Below are positions 51,155-58,300 of a DNA stretch of 58,300 bases, in pieces (position 1 is the first letter of the stretch; every line of letters starts with the position of its first letter). The notes under the pieces were generated by a model, which was not told the origin of the DNA, did not search any database, and was given only the letters and a program-made list of their open reading frames with translations. This DNA comes from JBNKWA01 sp050299555 (GTDB lineage: Bacteria > Pseudomonadota > Alphaproteobacteria > Rhodobacterales > Rhodobacteraceae): positions 1 through 58,300 of the forward strand of contig JBNKWA010000059.1 in the NCBI GenBank assembly GCA_050299555.1, given 5' to 3'. The position numbers and the translations under genes are program-made.

Positions 51155-51833
51155 TGTGACCCACCAGCGCGGTGCGCCGCTCGGCCCAGGCGAAGACCTG
51201 GGTCGAGATCCAGGTCAGCAGCAGATAGGCGAAGAGCACGAAGCAGAAGAAGATGAAGGGCTGGCGCACGGTCTTGCCGGCATCGTTGGCGAGGCCGACG
51301 AGATCCTCGAGCCCGATGACCGAGACCACCGCGGTGGCCTTGATCAGCACCTGCCAGATATTGGCGTAGCCGGCGAGCGCGAAGCGGACCGCCTGCGGCA
51401 GGGTCACGTGCCAGAGCGTCCGCGCCCGCGACAGGCCCAGCGCCTGGGCGGCCTCGGCCTGCCCCGGCGGCACGGTCAGGTAGGCGCCGCGGAAGGTCTC
51501 GGTCAGGTAGGCGCCGTAGATGAAGCCGATGGCAAAGACGCCGGACCAGAACTTTGACAGCTCGACCGCGTCAAGGCCCAGCAGGATGCCGATCTGGTTG
51601 GCCAGCCGCTGGCCGCCGAAGTAGATCAGCAGGATCATCACCAGTTCGGGCACGCCGCGCACGATCGTGGTGTAGAGCCGCACCAGCCAGCGCCAGAAGC
51701 GGCCGCCGCCGATGTTGCCGGCGGCGCCCAGGCCGCCGAGCACGGTGGCGAGCGCCAGGCCGAAAAGCCCCAGCGAAACGGTCACCAGCGCCCCCCGCAT
51801 CAGGAGCGGGATGTAGCGGATCAGGTCATCCAT
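51144..51833 (-). CDS. Polar amino-acid ABC transporter permease (HisQ/ArtQ-type)
   Basis: A 229-residue permease with five spans. It carries the EAA loop PGQAEAAQALGLSRARTLWHVTLPQAVR and the VRGVPELVMILLIYFGG segment of the subfamily. It pairs with the following permease to make the transmembrane heterodimer. It follows the binding-protein gene after 48 bp. Confidence 0.93.
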   Translation of the reverse strand: MDDLIRYIPLLMRGALVTVSLGLFGLALATVLGGLGAAGNIGGGRFWRWLVRLYTTIVRGVPELVMILLIYFGGQRLANQIGILLGLDAVELSKFWSGVFAIGFIYGAYLTETFRGAYLTVPPGQAEAAQALGLSRARTLWHVTLPQAVRFALAGYANIWQVLIKATAVVSVIGLEDLVGLANDAGKTVRQPFIFFCFVLFAYLLLTWISTQVFAWAERRTALVGHNAP

Positions 51834-51881
51834 GGCGGCTGGCGGTCAACCCGGGCGCCGCCACGGGCGCGCATGGCGGGG

Positions 51882-52628
51882 TCAGCCGCCATAGACGTCG
51901 AAGTCGAAATACTTGGCGTTGATGGCCTCGTAGGTGCCGTCCTCGCGGATCGCGGCGATGGCGGCGTTGAGCGCTTCCTTCAGCGCCGTGTCCTCCTTGC
52001 GGATGCCGATGCCGGCCCCGTCGCCGTGGTACTTGGGGATCGAGTACGACTCGCCGAAGAAGGCGAAGCCGGCCCCGGACTCGGTGTTGAGGAAACCGTC
52101 GAGTTCGGCCACGGAGTCGCCCATGGCCGCGTCGATGCGCCCCGAGGCGAGGTCGAGATAGACCTCGTCCTGGCTGCCGTAGAGCTGAAGCTGGATGTCC
52201 GGGAACTCGCCTTCCATGAAGGCCTGGTGGATGGTGCCGCGCTGCACGCCCACCACCTTGCCGGGCAGGTCGGCCTCGGTCATGCCCTCCTTGCCGATGA
52301 AGCGGCCCGGGGTGTTGTAGTACTTGTCGGTGAAGTCGATGACCTGCTTGCGGTCCTCGGTGATCGACATCGAAGCGACGATGGCGTCGCACTTCTTCTC
52401 GGTCAGCGCCGGGATGATGCCGTCCCAGTCGGTCTTCACCATCTCGCAGCTCTTGTCCATCTTGCTGCACAGCGCGTTGGCGATGTCGATGTCGAAGCCT
52501 TCCACCGCGCCACTGTCGGCGGTGTAGGAGAACGGCGGATAGGCGCCTTCGACGCAGATCTTGAGATCCTGCGCCAGTGCCGGCGCGGCGATGAGCGTGG
52601 CGGCCAGCGCCAGCAAGGCTCGGTTCAT
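51882..52628 (-). CDS. Periplasmic amino-acid-binding protein (HisJ/ArgT-type)
   Basis: A 248-residue type 3 periplasmic binding protein. The signal peptide is MNRALLALAATLIAAPALA. Ligand-binding segments include GAYPPFSY, GFDIDIANALC, DWDGIIPAL and IVASMSITEDRKQVIDFTDKYY, typical of Lys/Arg/Orn/His/opine binders. A disulfide between two close cysteines (ALCSKMDKSCE) is visible, as in ArgT/HisJ. It is the first gene of the operon with AGGGGGTTACC before the ATG. The ATPase gene is not in the window. Confidence 0.93.
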   Translation of the reverse strand: MNRALLALAATLIAAPALAQDLKICVEGAYPPFSYTADSGAVEGFDIDIANALCSKMDKSCEMVKTDWDGIIPALTEKKCDAIVASMSITEDRKQVIDFTDKYYNTPGRFIGKEGMTEADLPGKVVGVQRGTIHQAFMEGEFPDIQLQLYGSQDEVYLDLASGRIDAAMGDSVAELDGFLNTESGAGFAFFGESYSIPKYHGDGAGIGIRKEDTALKEALNAAIAAIREDGTYEAINAKYFDFDVYGG

Positions 52629-53270
52629 GGTAACCCCCTGTCAGAAAGTCTTATTCCTTGCGGGAAGACTGAGCCGGGGAGGTTGCCGCGTCAAGGCAAT
52701 TTGGCAGCCGCCAAACCCGGCCGCGGAGGCCTGGCACGAAGCGGGTGCCGGGGCGGCGGGCAGGAGGGCCGCGCCGCCGGCGGTATCGGGAAGGCATCGC
52801 AAGGCCCGCCCCCGGTAAGGCGACAAGGCGGCGTCCTGGCGACGGGTTCGCGCCTGAGTTGATCGGGCTCCAGGGCGCGGGGCGAGCGGCCCGGGCGGGG
52901 GAAATTCGGCCAGGGCGCCACCGCCCGGCGCCTGGACCGAATCGGTACCGATTCGCCCGGAGCGCGCCTCGCCGCGCGGTTGCGGGGCGGCTGTGTCGGC
53001 CTCAACCCCACAGTGAGAATGTGTCAAGGAATCCGCCGCTTTTGGGCCGCCGGCGAGCGCACGAGGTCGTGATCGGATCCTGTCCTGACGGTCCAGACCG
53101 GGTCCTTGCACCCTTGACCATCGCCCGGTCCGTCGCAGTACGATTTGGCAAATAATGTATCTATTTCAGTTGTTTATGATGTTCTTCTGAGACGACTTCT
53201 GACGTACTTCGGGTCGGCCATGCGATCCACCGCGCTCGTTCGCCGCATTCTCGCCCCACTCAGCGGATTC
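52629..53270. other. Long gap without a supported gene
   Basis: About 640 bp between the divergent binding-protein gene and the next promoter. Open frames on both strands lack starts, ribosome-binding sites and family features. An AT-rich stretch (53143-53185) contrasts with the very GC-rich part before it. Confidence 0.5.
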
Positions 53271-53299
53271 TTGCCTAAATCCTAATTTCGGGTTAAGCT
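53271..53299 (+). promoter_or_regulatory. Promoter of the small membrane-protein gene
   Basis: TTGCCT (53271-53276) and TAAGCT (53294-53299) are separated by exactly 17 bp. They would start transcription about 30 bases before the ATG at 53337. Confidence 0.5.
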
Positions 53300-53336
53300 C
53301 CGGTCGTCGTAGGTGGTGTTCATTCGTGGGGGCGAA

Positions 53337-53576
53337 ATGAATGAGTTCATGGAGGGGCTGCAGTCTCAGGCGTTGATCCTGCTGGATAATACGCATGAGT
53401 TTGTCGCTGGGTTCTTCTTCGAACCCTTTGGGGTCGAAGTATCGCCTGGCGTGATCGAGGCGACGACGTACGTCTTGGCGGCCCTTGCTGCTTTCGCGGT
53501 CTACCGGCTCCTGAGGCCGGCGCCGCATCCGCGCTATCGGCACGAGTTTCGCGACTCGTCCGGAATGCGCCGCTAA
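53337..53576 (+). CDS. Small membrane protein of unknown function
   Basis: A 79-residue protein. An acidic N-terminal half (MNEFMEGLQSQALILLDNTHE) with aromatic residues (FFFEPFG) is followed by one membrane span VIEATTYVLAALAAFAVYRLL (about 43-60). A basic tail (HPRYRHEFRDSSGMRR) follows. It has GGGGGCGAA before the ATG, a good promoter and a strong terminator, so it is probably expressed as a single-gene transcript. I do not recognise the family. Confidence 0.65.
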   Translation: MNEFMEGLQSQALILLDNTHEFVAGFFFEPFGVEVSPGVIEATTYVLAALAAFAVYRLLRPAPHPRYRHEFRDSSGMRR

Positions 53577-53599
53577 CTAGGTTTCCTGCCTCCGAGGGA

Positions 53600-53628
53600 A
53601 ACGCGCCGGTCTCCGGCGCGTTTTTTTT
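53600..53628 (+). terminator. Strong Rho-independent terminator
   Basis: AACGCGCCGG-TCT-CCGGCGCGTT is a perfect 10-bp stem with a 3-nt loop, followed by a run of eight T residues (overlapping the stem end). It ends the small membrane-protein transcript. Confidence 0.9.
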
Positions 53629-53788
53629 GCGTCGGCGGCAGCGACGGGGCCCCTGCCCCGGCACCTTGGCTGCGGCCCTCGGGTGTGCCCGGTGCCACGG
53701 CCGTCACGCAGTCGCGACCTTCCGCCGGTTGCGGCGATGCGGCCGGCGGCGATATACCGGCGCCGCAATCGATCCCCGGGGAGGCGGC

Positions 53789-55045
53789 GTGACATTCTTC
53801 TGGCTAGTGGCCGGACTTGCGGGCGCCCTGATGCTCGGGGCGCTGGCGGCGCCGCTGATCTGGCGGCGGGCGGGGCAGATTTCCGCGCCATCCGCCGCCC
53901 ATGACGAGCAGATCTATCGCGACCAGATGACCGAGATCGACCGCGACCTGGCGCGCGGCGCGCTGTCGCCCGAAGAGGCCGAACAGTCGCGGGCCGAGAT
54001 CGGCCGCCGCCTGATCGCCGCAGCCGAGGCAGCGGAGCGGACCGCCGGCGCGGGCCGGGCGCCGGCGCCGGTCTCGTGGATGCTGACCCTGGTGCTGGCA
54101 CTGGGGCTCGGTCTTGGCGGCCGGGAGCTTTACCTGTGGCTGGGTCGGCCCGGCTATGGCGACGTGTCGCTGAAGGCGCGGGTCGCCGCATCCGACGCCT
54201 GGCGCGGCAGCCGGCCGGGGCAGGCCGAGGCGGAAGCGGAAGTGGCGGCCAGCGCCACGGCCTCCGGGCCGGGGCCCGATCCGGACCATCTGGACCTGGT
54301 GGAGCGGCTGAGGACGGTTCTGGCCGGCCGTCCCGACGATCTGAAGGGGCATCGGCTTTTGGCCGAAAATCTCGGTCAGTTGGGACAATGGGCCGATGCC
54401 GTCGCCGCCCAGCGCGACGTGCTGAGGATCGCCGGCGCCGACGCGGCGGGATCGGACTATGTCGATCTGGCCGAGTACATGATCCTCGCCGCTGGCGGCT
54501 ATGTCTCGCCCGAGGCGGAAGCGGTTCTGGTCAAGGGGCTGGAGCGGGACCCGCGCGAGCCGCGTGGCCGCTATTATTCGGGGCTGGCGCTGTGGCAGGC
54601 CGATCGCCCCGACCTCGCCTATGGCATCTGGATGCAGCTTTGGAACGACGGCCCGCCGAACGCGCCGTGGATCGCCGCCCTGGCCGAGCAGTTGCCGCAG
54701 GTGGCGCAGGCGGCGGGTCGGCGGCCGCCCGAGACGCCGCCGGGCGGGACAGTGGCACCGGGTCTTGGCGGTCCGGGCGCTGCCGATATCGCGGCGGCGC
54801 AGGCGATGCCGGACGAGGACCGTCAGGCGATGATCGCCGGCATGGTCGAGGGGCTGGAGACGCGGCTGTTCGACGGTGGCGGCAGTGCCGAGGAATGGAT
54901 CCGGCTGGTGCGCTCGCTTGGTGTCCTCGGCGAGGCCGAGCGGGCGCGCGCCGCCTATGAGAAGGGCCAGGTGGCGCTGGCCGGCGATCCGGGCGGGCTG
55001 GCCGGGCTGACCGAGGCCGCCAAGGCGGCGGGACTGACGGAGTGA
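53789..55045 (+). CDS. ccmI: Cytochrome c biogenesis protein CcmI (apocytochrome chaperone)
   Basis: A 418-residue protein holding apocytochrome c for haem attachment at the Ccm system. Two spans are visible: TFFWLVAGLAGALMLGALAAPLIW (2-25) and ALGLGLGGREL region (about 97-115). Between them is the cytosolic leucine-zipper-like loop with YRDQMTEIDRDLARGALSPEEAEQSRAEIGRRL. A C-terminal TPR-like periplasmic region (about 165-418) follows. It starts at a GTG with GGGGAGGCGGC before it. Co-transcription with ruvX is indicated by the GTGA overlap. Confidence 0.85.
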   Translation: MTFFWLVAGLAGALMLGALAAPLIWRRAGQISAPSAAHDEQIYRDQMTEIDRDLARGALSPEEAEQSRAEIGRRLIAAAEAAERTAGAGRAPAPVSWMLTLVLALGLGLGGRELYLWLGRPGYGDVSLKARVAASDAWRGSRPGQAEAEAEVAASATASGPGPDPDHLDLVERLRTVLAGRPDDLKGHRLLAENLGQLGQWADAVAAQRDVLRIAGADAAGSDYVDLAEYMILAAGGYVSPEAEAVLVKGLERDPREPRGRYYSGLALWQADRPDLAYGIWMQLWNDGPPNAPWIAALAEQLPQVAQAAGRRPPETPPGGTVAPGLGGPGAADIAAAQAMPDEDRQAMIAGMVEGLETRLFDGGGSAEEWIRLVRSLGVLGEAERARAAYEKGQVALAGDPGGLAGLTEAAKAAGLTE

Positions 55046-55530
55046 TCGCCGATGCCGATGCCATCGCGGCAGAGAGGCCGGCGCCGCTGATCGGGCTCGA
55101 CCTCGGCACCAAGACCATCGGCATCGCCATCTCGGACAGCCGGCAGAGCGTCGCCACGCCGCTGAGGACCCTGAGGCGGACCAAGTTCACCGCCGATGCG
55201 GCGTCGCTGCTGGCGCTGGCCGCCGAGCGCGAGGCGATCGGCTTCGTCCTTGGCCTGCCGCTGAACATGGATGGCAGCGAGGGGCCGCGCTGCCAGGCGA
55301 CCCGTGCCTATGCCCGCAACCTCGCCGAGAAGTCGCCGCTGGCCATCGCGCTTTGGGACGAGCGCCTGTCCACGGTGGCGGCGGAGAGGGCGCTGCTGGA
55401 GGCGGATACGTCGCGAAAGCGTCGCGCCGAGGTGATCGACCACGTGGCGGCCGGGTATATCCTGCAGGGGTTTCTCGACCGGCTCGCCGCAATCAGGCGC
55501 GCCGGCATCCTGGAGGCCGACCCGCGGTGA
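55042..55530 (+). CDS. ruvX: Putative pre-16S rRNA nuclease / Holliday junction resolvase (YqgF/RuvX)
   Basis: A 162-residue RNase H-fold enzyme. The first catalytic Asp lies in IGLDLGTKTIGIAISD, a second acidic residue in VLGLPLNMDGSEG, and a third in LWDERLSTVAAE. Full family length. It begins at a GTG that overlaps the ccmI stop and ends in a GTGA overlap with the DUF1289 gene. Confidence 0.92.
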   Translation: MIADADAIAAERPAPLIGLDLGTKTIGIAISDSRQSVATPLRTLRRTKFTADAASLLALAAEREAIGFVLGLPLNMDGSEGPRCQATRAYARNLAEKSPLAIALWDERLSTVAAERALLEADTSRKRRAEVIDHVAAGYILQGFLDRLAAIRRAGILEADPR

Positions 55531-55769
55531 GCGACGAGACCTGGAAGCGCGACGAGATCGAAAGCCCGTGCGTGAAGATCTGCGTGGTGCATCCCGAGAC
55601 GCGGCTGTGCCTGGGCTGCAACCGCAGCGTCGACGAGATCGCCCGCTGGTCGTCGATGAGCGCCGAGGAACGGCGCGCCATCATGGCCGAGCTGCCGGAC
55701 CGCCCGAACCGACCCGAGCGGCGCGGCGGACGGGCGGGCCGACAAGGCCGGCGGGCCGGCGGGAGCTGA
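55527..55769 (+). CDS. DUF1289 domain-containing small protein
   Basis: An 80-residue protein with the DUF1289 cysteine motif: SPCVKICVVHPETRLCLGCNRSVDEIARW, four cysteines that probably bind a metal. The tail is Arg/Gly-rich. It starts at a GTG overlapping the ruvX stop. The function is unknown; the family is common in proteobacteria. Confidence 0.85.
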   Translation: MSDETWKRDEIESPCVKICVVHPETRLCLGCNRSVDEIARWSSMSAEERRAIMAELPDRPNRPERRGGRAGRQGRRAGGS

Positions 55770-55902
55770 AACCTCCGCCGCACTGGATCGACCGCGCCGC
55801 CCGGGCAGTCGCAAGATCATGAACAACAAACGCCGGTGCGGGTCTCGCCATTCCCGGCCCATGCGGGTATGGGGACGACACATCACAGCTGAAAACCACC
55901 CC

Positions 55903-57099
55903 ATGACCGGATCCCTGCTCAGATCGGCGGTCGTGCTTGGGCTTCTGTCCGCCGTCGGGCCCTTCGCGATCGACATGTACCTGCCCGCCATGCCGGCGCT
56001 CGGCCGCGACCTCGGCACCGATGTGGCCGGCGTCCAGCTGACGCTGACGGCCTATTTCGTGGCCTTCGGCCTTGCCCAGCTGATCTACGGGCCGCTGTCG
56101 GATCAGGTGGGGCGCAAGCCGCCGCTTTATGCCGGGCTTGCCATCTTCATCCTCGCCACCGTTGCTTGCGCCGCGGCGCCGTCGATCGGCTGGCTGGTGC
56201 TGGGGCGCGTTCTGCAGGGCGCTGGCGCGGCGGTGCTCATGGTGGTGCCGCGGGCCATCATCCGCGACATGCTGACCGGGGTCGCCGCCACAAGGCTGAT
56301 GGCCATGGTGATGCTGGTGATCAGCGTATCGCCGATGCTAGCGCCGCTGGCGGGCAGCGGCCTGATCGCGCTGGCCGGCTGGCGGGCGGTCTTTGTGGCG
56401 CTGCTCGCCGCCGCTGCGCTCAGCCTGGCGATGACCGCCCTGACCCTGCCCGAGACCCTGGCACCGGCGAAGCGGGTTCCGGTCAACCTCCGGACGCTGG
56501 TGCGCGGCAGCCGGGCCCTGTTCGGCGATCCGCTGTTCATGGGGCTCACCTTCATCGGCGGCTTCGGCATGGCCAGCTTCTTCGTCTTCCTGGCCAGCGC
56601 CAGCTTTGTCTACACCGGCGAGTTCGGGCTCAGCCCCACCGGCTTCAGCCTGGCCTTCGCGCTCAATGCCATCGGCTTCTTCTCGGCCTCGCAGCTTGCC
56701 GCGCGACTGGGCGAGCGTTTCGGCATGACCCGCGTGGTGGCAACGGCGACGGCCGGGTTCCTGGGCTTTGCCGCGCTGCTTCTGGGGCTCGATCTTGCCG
56801 GGCTCGCGCCGCTGCCGGTGATCGTCCTGTGCCTGCTCTGCGGCAATGCCTGCCTGGGGCTGGTGATCCCGTCGACCATGGTCATGGCGCTCGACGCCCA
56901 CGGCGACATCGCCGGTCTGGCCTCGTCGCTGGGCGGCACGCTGCAGATGCTGGCCGGGGGCCTGATGATCGTGGTCTCGGGGCAGTTCTTCGACGGCACC
57001 GCAACCCCGATGATCGCGGCGATTGCAGGCTGCGCGGCGGCGGCCTTTGTGCTGTCGCGGCTGGTGCTGGGCCGGCCGGCGGTGGCGCCGGCCGAATAG
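55903..57099 (+). CDS. Bcr/CflA family multidrug efflux MFS transporter
   Basis: A 398-residue twelve-span drug:proton antiporter. The N-terminal GPFAIDMYLPAMPALGRDL and the loop GPLSDQVGRKPPLYAGL are diagnostic of the Bcr/CflA (DHA1) family. RVLQGAGAAVLMVVPRAIIRD follows in span 4. ATG 55903 (MTGSLLRS) was chosen because it begins just before the first span; an upstream ATG at 55819 adds a non-hydrophobic 28-residue extension. It is convergent with dusA (1-bp gap). Confidence 0.92.
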   Translation: MTGSLLRSAVVLGLLSAVGPFAIDMYLPAMPALGRDLGTDVAGVQLTLTAYFVAFGLAQLIYGPLSDQVGRKPPLYAGLAIFILATVACAAAPSIGWLVLGRVLQGAGAAVLMVVPRAIIRDMLTGVAATRLMAMVMLVISVSPMLAPLAGSGLIALAGWRAVFVALLAAAALSLAMTALTLPETLAPAKRVPVNLRTLVRGSRALFGDPLFMGLTFIGGFGMASFFVFLASASFVYTGEFGLSPTGFSLAFALNAIGFFSASQLAARLGERFGMTRVVATATAGFLGFAALLLGLDLAGLAPLPVIVLCLLCGNACLGLVIPSTMVMALDAHGDIAGLASSLGGTLQMLAGGLMIVVSGQFFDGTATPMIAAIAGCAAAAFVLSRLVLGRPAVAPAE

Positions 57100-57100
57100 C

Positions 57101-58090
57101 TCAGGCGGCGAGCCTGTCGATCTCGCCCAGGGCGCGCTCGACGAGCGCCGCCCCTGCTCCGGGCTTGTGCGCGTTCTCGGACAGGAGGCGCCGCCAGTTG
57201 CGAGCGCCCGGCCGGCCGGCGAAGGCGCCGAGCATGTGGCGGGTGATCTGGTTCAGCCGCACCCCCTCGGCAAGCTGGCGCTCGATGTAGGGCAGCATCG
57301 CCCGGACGGCGGCTTCGGGCGCGGTGTCCGGGCCAGGTTCGCCGAAGATGCGCCGGTCGGCGGCAGCAAGGATGGCCGCCGGATCGTGATAGGCGGCGCG
57401 GCCGACCATCACCCCGTCGAGACCGCGGGCCAGGAAATGCTCGGCCTGGTCGAGGCTGTCGATGCCGCCGTTGATGACGATCTCGAGCCGCGGGAAGTCC
57501 GCCTTCATCGCCACCACCAGGTCGTGGTCGAGCGGCGGCACGGTGCGGTTCTCCTTCGGGCTCAGCCCCTGCAGCCAGGCCTTGCGGGCGTGGATCGCCA
57601 CCCGGGTCACACCGGCGGCAGCGACGCGGCGCAGGAACGCCGGCAGGGCGGTGCGGGGGTCCTGGTCGTCGACGCCAATGCGGCACTTGACGGTTACCGG
57701 CGCGTCGGCCGCGTCCTGCATCGCCTCGAGGCAGCGGGCAACCAGGTCCGGCGATTTCATCAGCACGGCACCGAAGCAGCCCGACTGCACGCGATCCGAA
57801 GGGCAGCCGACATTGAGGTTGAACTCGGTGAAGCCGCGGCCGCCGGCCACCCTGACCGCCGCCGCCAGTTCCCCGGGCTCCGAGCCGCCGAGTTGCAGCG
57901 CCACCGGCGCCTCGGCCGCATCCATGGCCAGGAGCCGGTCGGCCGGGCCGTGCACCAGCGCCGGGGCGGTGACCATCTCGGTGTAGAGAAGCGTCCGGGC
58001 AGAGAACTGGCGGTGAAACATGCGGCAATGCCGGTCGGTCCAGTCCATCATCGGGGCCGTGGACAGCCTAGCATGTTGATTTATTTGCAT
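57101..58090 (-). CDS. dusA: tRNA-dihydrouridine synthase A
   Basis: A 329-residue FMN enzyme that reduces uridine at the D-loop of tRNA. It shows the DusA start APMMDWTDRHCRMF and the catalytic Cys in LNVGCPSDRVQSGCFGAVLM. KCRIGVDDQ and a C-terminal VMVGRAAYHDP flavin-phosphate segment follow. The first nine residues (MQINQHARL) come from an AT-rich stretch unlike the rest of the gene. The neighbouring integrase gene (58200) suggests that an inserted island has supplied the 5' end and promoter. Confidence 0.95.
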   Translation of the reverse strand: MQINQHARLSTAPMMDWTDRHCRMFHRQFSARTLLYTEMVTAPALVHGPADRLLAMDAAEAPVALQLGGSEPGELAAAVRVAGGRGFTEFNLNVGCPSDRVQSGCFGAVLMKSPDLVARCLEAMQDAADAPVTVKCRIGVDDQDPRTALPAFLRRVAAAGVTRVAIHARKAWLQGLSPKENRTVPPLDHDLVVAMKADFPRLEIVINGGIDSLDQAEHFLARGLDGVMVGRAAYHDPAAILAAADRRIFGEPGPDTAPEAAVRAMLPYIERQLAEGVRLNQITRHMLGAFAGRPGARNWRRLLSENAHKPGAGAALVERALGEIDRLAA

Positions 58091-58199
58091 TTTGTGTCTT
58101 CAGACTGTTGGCCTTGGGCCCTGCTGCGCTGGACTACGCCCCGATATCCCCGAATTTGCCCCTCTACGACGACTCATTGCACACACAGCGCACACGAAA

Positions 58200-58300
58200 A
58201 TGGCCTCCATAACCAAGCTTCCTTCCGGTGCCTACCGGGTCCAGATCAGACGAAAGGGCCGCTACGCGAGAGAGACGGCCCGAAGCCGCGACGACGCCCA
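58200..58300 (+). CDS. Tyrosine-type integrase, 5' fragment (runs off the window)
   Basis: The first 33 codons (MASITKLPSGAYRVQIRRKG, then RYARETARSRDDA) match the arm-type DNA-binding N terminus of phage-type site-specific integrases. The catalytic domain lies beyond the window. It is divergent from dusA by 109 bp, the arrangement of dusA-targeted integrative elements. No strong ribosome-binding site is visible. Confidence 0.75.
   Translation, partial: MASITKLPSGAYRVQIRRKGRYARETARSRDDA

Noticed and set aside
53166..53543. A 125-codon minus-strand frame across the small membrane-protein gene
   Set aside because: The plus-strand gene has promoter, ribosome-binding site and terminator; the antisense frame has none.

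Overview
This is about 58 kb of GC-rich (roughly two-thirds G+C) bacterial chromosome with dense, short-spaced operons. Gene content and order point to an alphaproteobacterium of the Rhodobacterales (Rhodobacteraceae/Paracoccaceae type). Pointers are the run SPOR lipoprotein - D,D-carboxypeptidase - tmk - holB - tatD - MBL hydrolase, carA divergent from a GatB/YqeY protein, secG-pyrG, ccmI-ruvX-DUF1289, a small RSP_7527-like protein, and a VPLPA-CTERM protein. The genus cannot be named from sequence reading alone. Nearly every assignment rests on motifs and family resemblance read by eye; no database search was run.

Layout, left to right. 0.1-3.3 kb: a sugar-acting group with a Gfo/Idh/MocA oxidoreductase and two divergent TIM-barrel isomerases. 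3.4-10.4 kb: tRNA-Ser, then a cell-wall/DNA-replication operon (SPOR lipoprotein, DacA-type carboxypeptidase, tmk, holB, tatD, MBL hydrolase, AEC transporter) and tRNA-Leu(GAG). 10.5-18.6 kb: a secreted peptidoglycan-binding protein, lipB, a Pro/Ala-rich membrane protein, ctaD with a DUF2244 gene, and phoX behind a convincing PHO box. 18.7-22.6 kb: GatB/YqeY divergent from carA, then a processive GT2 glycosyltransferase. 22.7-27.5 kb: sulfotransferase-like protein, 2-keto-4-pentenoate hydratase family protein and GntR regulator (one operon), HAD phosphatase, SnoaL-like protein, UbiH-type monooxygenase. 27.6-35.9 kb: ilvC, a cyclase-repeat protein, an ArsR pseudogene, a DMT transporter, small hypotheticals, GNAT, hemerythrin protein, secG, pyrG.

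35.9-37.7 kb is the clearest accessory patch. It has lower G+C, a broken copy of a toxin 5' end, a VPLPA-CTERM surface protein, and an intact toxin-antitoxin pair whose promoter carries an internal operator palindrome. 37.8-41.2 kb: TerB-like protein, a class I aldolase and PfkB kinase resembling sulfofructose-phosphate aldolase/sulfofructose kinase (YihT/YihV), tRNA-Leu(CAA), and an HdeA-like periplasmic protein. 41.7-50.3 kb: YpfJ-type metallopeptidase, VTT membrane protein, DsbB, HNH endonuclease, carboxylesterase, DNA-3-methyladenine glycosylase, MFS transporter, NDUFAF6-like pseudo-phytoene synthase, methyltransferase and a small RSP_7527-like protein. 50.4-55.8 kb: a polar amino-acid ABC importer without its ATPase, a small membrane protein between a promoter and a strong terminator, and ccmI-ruvX-DUF1289. 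55.9-58.3 kb: Bcr/CflA transporter, dusA, and the first codons of a tyrosine integrase next to the dusA 5' end, which is probably the edge of a dusA-targeted genomic island.

The most unusual structural signal is a dispersed repeat family with at least five copies. Each copy starts with a GTCCCC-N2-GGGGAC palindrome (one half-site decayed in one copy), continues through a GGTCAAG-like box and a TGA/AT-rich core, and ends with GTGGGGAC. The copies fall into two length classes, 55-56 and 67 bp, and lie only in non-coding gaps (window start, 41.4-41.7 kb, 44.5-44.7 kb).
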